Assembly (NCBI GenBank): GCA_002293625.1
Contig: DBDP01000066.1
Span: forward strand, 1 to 5,203
Reading direction: 5' to 3'
DNA: 5,203 nt
DNA from: Clostridiales bacterium UBA929
GTDB lineage: Bacteria > Bacillota > Clostridia > Oscillospirales > UBA929
Position numbers and translations under genes: made by a program. A model generated the notes under the pieces. That model made no database searches, had not been told where the DNA came from, and saw only the letters and a program-made list of their open reading frames with translations. This document shows positions 1 through 5,203 of the stretch, piece by piece. Each line of letters opens with the position of its first letter. The stretch's first letter is position 1.

Positions 1-1
1 G

Positions 2-214
2 CGTGTATGGGAGCGCGGCAGCGGGGAGACACAGGCCTGCGGCACGGGAGCGTGCGCGGCCGCCGTGGCGGCCGTTTTGAACGGACACTGCGACCCCGGC
101 GCGGACATTACGGTTTCTCTGCTGGGCGGATCGCTGACCGTGAATTACACCGGCGAGACGGTGTTCATGACGGGCGACTGCATAAAAGTTTTTGACGGGA
201 CGGTGGAGATATGA
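2..214 (+). CDS. dapF: Diaminopimelate epimerase, C-terminal part (5' truncated by window edge)
   Basis: The last 70 residues of a protein whose start lies left of the window. DapF is a cytoplasmic, cofactor-independent epimerase that converts LL-diaminopimelate to meso-diaminopimelate for peptidoglycan and lysine. The fragment opens with WERGSGETQACGTGACAAA, the DapF signature. The Cys codon at 38-40 is the second of the two catalytic cysteines (Cys217 in the E. coli enzyme), and the Glu-Arg pair at 11-16 belongs to the substrate-binding set. The remaining ~55 residues fit the final beta-strands of the C-terminal lobe and end in GTVEI, close to the family's usual end. The first catalytic Cys and the N-terminal lobe are not visible. 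The stop codon overlaps the guaA start in an ATGA, pointing to one operon. The product of DapL, encoded further downstream, is this enzyme's substrate. Identity is confident from the motif; completeness upstream cannot be judged. Confidence 0.95.
   Translation, partial: RVWERGSGETQACGTGACAAAVAAVLNGHCDPGADITVSLLGGSLTVNYTGETVFMTGDCIKVFDGTVEI
202..208 (+). promoter_or_regulatory. Ribosome binding site of guaA, inside dapF 3' end
   Basis: GGTGGAG lies inside the last dapF codons (Thr-Val-Glu). It ends only 2 bases before the guaA ATG; counted from its GGTGG part the spacer is 4. This is tighter than usual, so initiation may rely on coupling to ribosomes finishing dapF. The next in-frame start, a GTG at 223, would remove residues that precede the conserved LDFGGQY and is less likely. 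Confidence 0.6.
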
Positions 215-1706
215 GCGAGCTTGTGCTTGTGCTGGATTTCGGAGGGCAATACAAAGAATTGATTGCGCGAGCCGCCCGCGAGGCGCGGGTGTATTCGGAG
301 ATTCGCCCCAGGCATATGTCCGCCGCTGAAATCAAACGCCTGAATCCGATTGGGATTATTTTAACGGGCGGACCGAACAGCGTATACGCCCCCGGCGCGC
401 CGAAATGCGACCCTGATATTTTCACGCTGGGTATCCCCGTGTTCGGTATCTGCTACGGAATGCAGCTGATGTGCCATATGCTCGGCGGCGAGGTCGCGGC
501 GGCGGGAGAAGGTGAATACGGGCGCGTTACCGTAACGGATTCATCGGGGAAATCCTTCGCCGCGCTGATGAGCCACCGGGACTCGGTGACGCGACTGCCG
601 GAGGGGTTTACCGCTACCGCGCGCACAGCGTCCTGCATAGCGTCCTGCGAAAATCCGGCAAAAAAACTGTACGGGGTGCAGTTCCACCCGGAGTCGGCGC
701 ATACCGAAGGCGGACGCGAGGTGCTATGGTGGTTTCTGTATGACGTCTGCGGCGCGTCGGGGGATTACGAACTGGACGACTACATAGAAACGCAGGTAAC
801 GCAAATCCGGCGGAAAGTAAAAGACGAGCGTGTGCTGCTGGCGCTGTCCGGCGGCGTGGATTCGTCCGTTTGCGCGGGGCTGCTCAGGAAAGCGATTCCG
901 GGGCGTCTTGTCTGCGTGTTTATCGACCACGGGCTGATGCGGCTTCGCGAAGGCGACGAAATAGAGCGCGAGTTTTCCGGGCGCGATTTACGCTTTATCC
1001 GCGTAAACGCCGGAGAACGGTTTCTTAGAAAACTGAAGGGCGTGACCGCCCCCGAGCGCAAGCGCAAGATGATTGGCGGGGAGTTTATCCGTGTGTTTGA
1101 AGAGGAGGCCGCGAAGCTCGGCAACATCCCTTTTTTCGCGCAGGGCACGATTTATCCCGATATTGTGGAATCGGGCGGCGCGGCCGGCGCGACGATCAAA
1201 AGCCATCACAATGTGGGCGGTCTGCCCGAAAAACTGGGGTTTTCCGAGGTTATAGAGCCGCTGTCCGGGCTTTTCAAGGATGAGGTTCGCGCGCTCGGCA
1301 GAAAGCTCGGACTGCCGGAAGCGATGGTTGGCCGCCAGCCCTTTCCGGGACCGGGGCTTGCCGTCCGCGTTACGGGCGAGGTCACGGAGACAAAACTGGA
1401 GGTTTTGCGCGCCGCCGACGCGATCGTGCGCGAGGAACTGGATAAGATAAACCCCAAGCCGGAGCAGTATTTCGCGGTGCTGACCGACACCCGCTCGGTG
1501 GGGGTGAAGGGCGACGGCAGGACATATGACTTCGTCGTCGCCGTCCGCGCCGTAACCACCGGCGACTTTATGACCTGCGAATACACCCCGCTGCCGCACA
1601 TAACGCTCGGCCGTATCTCGTCGCGGATCACCGGCGAAATCCCGAACGTCAGCCGTGTCGTCTATGACATAACGTCAAAACCCCCGGCGACGGTGGAGTG
1701 GGAATG

Positions 1707-1707
<1 letters not shown>
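211..1707 (+). CDS. guaA: GMP synthase (glutamine-hydrolysing)
   Basis: Cytoplasmic enzyme that aminates XMP to GMP using ATP and ammonia released from glutamine, the last step of guanine nucleotide synthesis. The 498 residues cover the full two-domain family architecture. Residues 1-185 are a class I glutamine amidotransferase domain, with LDFGGQY at 8-14, oxyanion region LTGGPNS at 51-57, nucleophile Cys81 in GICYGMQ, and His159 and Glu161 in QFHPES. Residues 195-375 are the ATP pyrophosphatase domain, with P-loop SGGVDSSV at 213-220, QGTIYPDIVES at 311-321 and KSHHNVGGLPE at 330-340. The C-terminal dimerisation domain holds GRQPFPGPGLAVR at 375-387, GDGRTYD at 434-440, ITSKPPATVEWE at the end. 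All catalytic residues are present. The ATG at 211 sits in a 4-base overlap with dapF and places the right number of residues before LDFGGQY. The next gene, pyrG, encodes another glutamine amidotransferase. No sign of decay or transfer. Confidence 0.98.
1692..1698 (+). promoter_or_regulatory. Ribosome binding site of pyrG, inside guaA 3' end
   Basis: GGTGGAG is embedded in the codons for the conserved GuaA tail (Thr-Val-Glu-Trp-Glu). It lies 8 bases before the ATG at 1707 and 5 before the ATG at 1704. The 8-base spacing and the family N-terminus (MAK.IFVTGG) favour 1707. The decamer GACGGTGGAG at 1689-1698 also occurs at 199-208 before guaA. Confidence 0.6.
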
Positions 1708-3300
<1,593 letters not shown>

Positions 3301-3311
<11 letters not shown>

Positions 3312-4470
3312 CAAAAACTTTTTGGAGCTGAAAGACAGCTACCTGTTCTCCAGAATCGCGAAAAAGGTGCGCGATTTTTCGGCGGCGCACCCCGAAACCG
3401 AAACCATCCGTCTCGGTATAGGCGACGTAACGCTGCCGCTTGTCCCCGCCGTTACAAACGCGATGAGCCGCGCCGTGTCGGAAATGGGGGAGCGCGAAAC
3501 CTTTCGCGGTTACGGGGAAGAACAGGGTTACGCATTTCTCCGGCTGGCGGTGTGCGGGTATTACGCCGAAAAAGGGGTGACGCTGGAGGAAAGCGAGGTT
3601 TTTATCGGCGACGGCGCAAAGAGCGACCTCGGCAACATCCTCGACATCTTTTCGGGTAGCAACACCGTAATGATCCCCGACCCCGTCTATCCCGTCTACG
3701 TGGATACGAACGTGATGGCGGGGCGGAAAATCATATATGCAAACGGCAGCGTTGAAAACGGATTCCTTCCCATGCCGGACAGGCGCGTGAAAGCAGACAT
3801 AATCTACCTCTGTTCCCCCAACAACCCGACAGGGGCTGTGTACAGCCGCGAACAGCTTGCCGAATGGGTCGCGTACGCGCTGGAAAACGAAGCGGTGATC
3901 CTGTTCGACGCCGCCTATGAGATTTTTATTCGGGGGAACGACCTGCCGTCGAGTATTTACCAGATTACGGGAGCGGAGGAATGCGCGATAGAATTTTGTT
4001 CCCTATCCAAGACGGCGGGGTTTACCGGCGTTCGGTGCGGTTATACCGTCGTCCCTCACGCGCTGAAACGGGGCGGCGCGGCGCTGAACAAGCTCTGGCT
4101 GCGGCGGCAAACCACCAAGTTCAACGGCGTATCGTATATCGTACAGCGCGGCGCGGAGGCAGTGTTTAGCGAAGAAGGATTGGGGCAAATTAAGAGCGGG
4201 ATAGACTACTATCTCGAAAACGCGCGCGTTATCACCGAAACGCTGAACAAACTGGGAATATGGTTCACAGGGGGTGAAAACGCGCCGTATGTTTGGATGA
4301 AATGCGGAGCGCCATCGTGGGATTATTTTGATTCCCTGCTCGAAAAAACGGGCGTGGTCGGAACGCCCGGCGCGGGTTTCGGCGCGAACGGAGAAGGCTT
4401 CTTCCGCCTGAGCGCGTTTGGCAAGCGGGAGGATGTCATGGAAGCGATGCGGCGCATGATGCTTATGTAG
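3301..4470 (+). CDS. dapL: LL-diaminopimelate aminotransferase
   Basis: Cytoplasmic PLP-dependent fold-type I aminotransferase that converts tetrahydrodipicolinate directly to LL-diaminopimelate with glutamate as amino donor, bypassing the succinylase or acetylase steps of lysine/peptidoglycan synthesis. It has 389 residues; DapL proteins are usually about 390-410. Hallmarks are LGIGDVTLPL at 38-47, ETFRGYGEEQGY at 66-77, DGAKSD at 104-109 (often DGAKCD), DPVYPVYVDTNVMAGR at 127-142, SPNNPTG at 172-178, Asp203 and Tyr206 in LFDAAYE, Schiff-base Lys237 in CSLSKTAGFTG, and carboxylate-binding Arg369 in FFRLSAFG. GTG 3301 is chosen because it gives the family N-terminus (NINKNFLELKDSYLFS) and has a strong ribosome binding site. 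An upstream ATG at 3160 reads out-of-frame pyrG sequence and is rejected. The start overlaps pyrG by 11 bases. The stop codon is part of a palindromic repeat, so the last residues (MMLM) may not be ancestral. The product feeds DapF, encoded at the head of this operon. Confidence 0.96.
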
Positions 4471-4506
4471 GGATTGTCTCGCGGGCGGGATGACCCCGCC
4501 CCTACA
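4466..4506. repeat. GC-rich palindromic intergenic repeat overlapping the dapL stop
   Basis: TGTAGGG at 4466-4472 is the exact inverted complement of CCCTACA at 4500-4506. Inside it, GGGCGGG (4483-4489) and CCCGCCC (4495-4501) form a perfect 7-bp stem around the loop ATGAC. ATTGT at 4473-4477 also mirrors ACAAT at 4504-4508. No U-tract follows on the + strand, so it is not a classical terminator, although the hairpin could protect the mRNA 3' end. Elements of the form GTAGGGGCGG...CCGCCC are, as I recall, common dispersed intergenic repeats in gut Clostridia; a second copy is not present in this window, so repeat status is inferred from its structure. The TAG stop of dapL at 4468-4470 lies within the left arm. 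Confidence 0.55.
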
Positions 4507-4541
4507 ATTCTCCACTGAAAACATGAGGCAAAAAATTTTTC

Positions 4542-4570
4542 TTGACATATCCTATCGTATAGCCTATAAT
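4542..4570 (+). promoter_or_regulatory. Consensus vegetative sigma-factor promoter for gdhA
   Basis: TTGACA (4542-4547) and TATAAT (4565-4570) are both perfect -35 and -10 hexamers, separated by exactly 17 bases. An A6T5 tract at 4530-4540 just upstream could act as an UP element for the RNA polymerase alpha subunit. There is no extended -10 TG. Transcription should begin near 4576-4578, directly at the first leader hairpin. The spacer holds a small dyad (see findings). Perfect hexamers and spacing imply strong basal initiation, which makes downstream control in the leader plausible. Confidence 0.9.
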
Positions 4571-4576
4571 AAAAAA

Positions 4577-4653
4577 CGGTAAACAAAGGCGTTTACCGGC
4601 AACCTGACTTTTTACGGGTCAGATCGTCGGTGAACGCCTTTGTTATTTTATTT
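4577..4653 (+). promoter_or_regulatory. Structured 5' leader of gdhA, candidate attenuator with alternative hairpins
   Basis: Two structures compete for one segment. The early hairpin pairs CGGTAAAC (4577-4584) with GTTTACCG (4591-4598): 8 perfect base pairs, loop AAAGGC. The later one pairs 4582-4600 with 4626-4644: 19 pairs, two of them G-U, capped by an inner hairpin in which CTGAC (4604-4608) pairs with GTCAG (4618-4622). Both use 4591-4598, so they exclude each other. The long one is followed by a U-rich run and resembles a terminator. No leader peptide, T-box sequence or riboswitch consensus that I recognise is present, and the ribosome binding site at 4658 is outside both stems, which favours control of transcription rather than of translation. 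Pairing is read from the sequence; the regulatory role is inferred. Confidence 0.6.
4588..4653 (+). terminator. Putative rho-independent terminator in gdhA leader
   Basis: GGCGTTTACCG (4588-4598) pairs with CGGTGAACGCC (4628-4638) over 11 bases with one G-U. It is followed at once by TTTGTTATTTTATTT (4639-4653), in which 12 of 15 bases are T. The upstream AACAAA (4582-4587) pairs with the first part of the T-run, as in many bidirectional terminators. The inner part of the loop carries its own small hairpin, so the loop is longer than usual. It lies between a promoter and the gene it serves, which suggests attenuation. It could instead stop leftover transcription from dapL, since no other terminator separates the two units. 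Confidence 0.6.
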
Positions 4654-4657
4654 CCGT

Positions 4658-4664
4658 GGAGGGG
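4658..4664 (+). promoter_or_regulatory. Ribosome binding site of gdhA
   Basis: GGAGGGG lies 6 bases before the ATG at 4671 and outside the leader stems. It fixes the gdhA start and gives the N-terminus MSYTERVLEEAK, matching the usual start of clostridial glutamate dehydrogenases. Confidence 0.85.
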
Positions 4665-4670
4665 AACGTT

Positions 4671-5203
4671 ATGTCGTATACCGAAAGAGTGCTTGAAGAA
4701 GCAAAGAGAAAAAACCCGAACGAGCCGGAATTTCATCAGGCGATGACCGAGATTATCCCGTCGCTTCAACCGTACCTCGACGAACACCCGCAGTACGAGA
4801 ACGCCGGAATTCTGGAGCGTCTGGTGGAGCCTGAGCGCCAAGTTATCTTCCGGGTTCCGTGGACGGACGCCGAAGGCAACGTGCGTGTCAACCGGGGCTA
4901 CCGCGTGCAGTTCAGCAGTGCCATCGGTCCGTACAAGGGCGGTCTGCGCTTCCATCCGAGCGTTAACCTGAGCATTGTCAAGTTTTTGGGGTTTGAGCAG
5001 ATCTTCAAAAACTCCCTGACCGGCCTGCCGATCGGCGGCGGTAAGGGCGGCTCCGACTTTGACCCGAAGGGCAAATCAGACCGTGAGGTTATGGCGTTTT
5101 GCCAGAGCTTTGTCAGCGAACTGCTCCGCTACATCGGCGCGGACAGGGACGTTCCGGCGGGCGATATCGGCGTGGGCGGGCGCGAGATCGGCTATATGTA
5201 CGG
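4671..5203 (+). CDS. gdhA: Glutamate dehydrogenase, N-terminal part (3' truncated by window edge)
   Basis: The first 177 codons of a roughly 445-residue cytoplasmic enzyme that reversibly makes glutamate from 2-oxoglutarate and ammonium, the main low-affinity ammonium assimilation route. The visible part is the substrate-binding domain of the small hexameric type. GYRVQFSSAIGPYKGGLRFHPSVN (residues 77-100) contains Lys89, IFKNSLT contains Lys113, LPIGGGKGGSDFDP contains the catalytic Lys125, and VPAGDIGVGGREIGYMY contains Asp165. These correspond to the catalytic and glutamate-binding residues described for the Clostridium symbiosum enzyme, which it resembles strongly by eye. The nucleotide-binding domain is beyond the edge, so NAD versus NADP preference cannot be read here. 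The gene has its own consensus promoter and structured leader, separate from the dapF-dapL operon. Its product, glutamate, is the amino donor of DapL and precursor of the glutamine used by GuaA and PyrG. Confidence 0.97.
   Translation, partial: MSYTERVLEEAKRKNPNEPEFHQAMTEIIPSLQPYLDEHPQYENAGILERLVEPERQVIFRVPWTDAEGNVRVNRGYRVQFSSAIGPYKGGLRFHPSVNLSIVKFLGFEQIFKNSLTGLPIGGGKGGSDFDPKGKSDREVMAFCQSFVSELLRYIGADRDVPAGDIGVGGREIGYMY

Noticed and set aside
57..74. Perfect GC palindrome followed by TTTT inside dapF, resembling a terminator
   Set aside because: It arises from a run of Ala and Val codons in the conserved DapF segment (CAAAVAAV), is inside the coding region, and leaves only a tight loop; T-run is short.
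7..195. Small + strand open frame at the left edge
   Set aside because: It is in a different frame from the DapF signature, which reads continuously from position 2 to the stop at 212-214; the product is Arg/Gly-rich shadow sequence.
988..1599. Minus-strand open frame of 203 codons opposite guaA
   Set aside because: Antisense to conserved GMP synthase motifs, no ribosome binding site or family resemblance; other minus-strand frames at 2024-2899, 2826-3314 and 4003-4548 fail in the same way.
4483..4501. GC hairpin after dapL as an intrinsic terminator
   Set aside because: The stem is strong, but it is followed by CCTACAATTCTCC with no U-tract on the + strand; it fits a palindromic repeat better.
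4577..4670. T-box or leader-peptide attenuation for gdhA
   Set aside because: No T-box core sequence is present, there is no ATG before 4671 in the leader, and the only GTG (4630) lacks a binding site and gives no amino-acid-biased peptide.

Overview
The window is a compact, GC-rich stretch of bacterial chromosome with every gene on the + strand. It holds the end of one gene, three complete genes and the beginning of a fifth. The gene content (a DapL-type diaminopimelate aminotransferase, a hexameric-type glutamate dehydrogenase resembling the clostridial enzyme), the purine-rich ribosome binding sites and the dense packing suggest a Gram-positive anaerobe of the class Clostridia, perhaps an uncultured gut lineage. 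That placement is an inference from style and family resemblance, not a database match.

Positions 2-4470 look like one transcription unit whose promoter lies to the left of the window: the 3' end of dapF (diaminopimelate epimerase), guaA (GMP synthase), pyrG (CTP synthase) and dapL (LL-diaminopimelate aminotransferase). All three junctions overlap (4, 1 and 11 bases), and each downstream ribosome binding site is embedded in the last codons of the gene before it, so translational coupling is likely. DapL and DapF carry out consecutive steps of the lysine and peptidoglycan pathway (tetrahydrodipicolinate to LL-DAP to meso-DAP). The two genes between them encode class I glutamine amidotransferases that finish GTP-branch and CTP synthesis. 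The cassette therefore joins cell-wall/lysine precursor supply to nucleotide amination, and all of it draws on glutamine or glutamate nitrogen.

Positions 4471-4670 are the only intergenic space. It begins with a GC-rich palindromic repeat that includes the dapL stop codon. An A/T tract follows, then a perfect-consensus vegetative promoter (TTGACA, 17-base spacer, TATAAT). Next comes a structured leader of about 95 bases containing a long hairpin plus U-rich tract that looks like an intrinsic terminator, overlapped by an alternative 5' hairpin. From 4671 a strong ribosome binding site leads into gdhA (glutamate dehydrogenase, ammonium assimilation), which runs off the right edge.

The genes themselves are ordinary and intact. 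The most noteworthy item is the gdhA leader, a candidate transcription attenuator with mutually exclusive hairpins that I cannot assign to a known riboswitch or T-box class. The dapF-guaA-pyrG-dapL order and the repeat at the dapL end are secondary points of interest.
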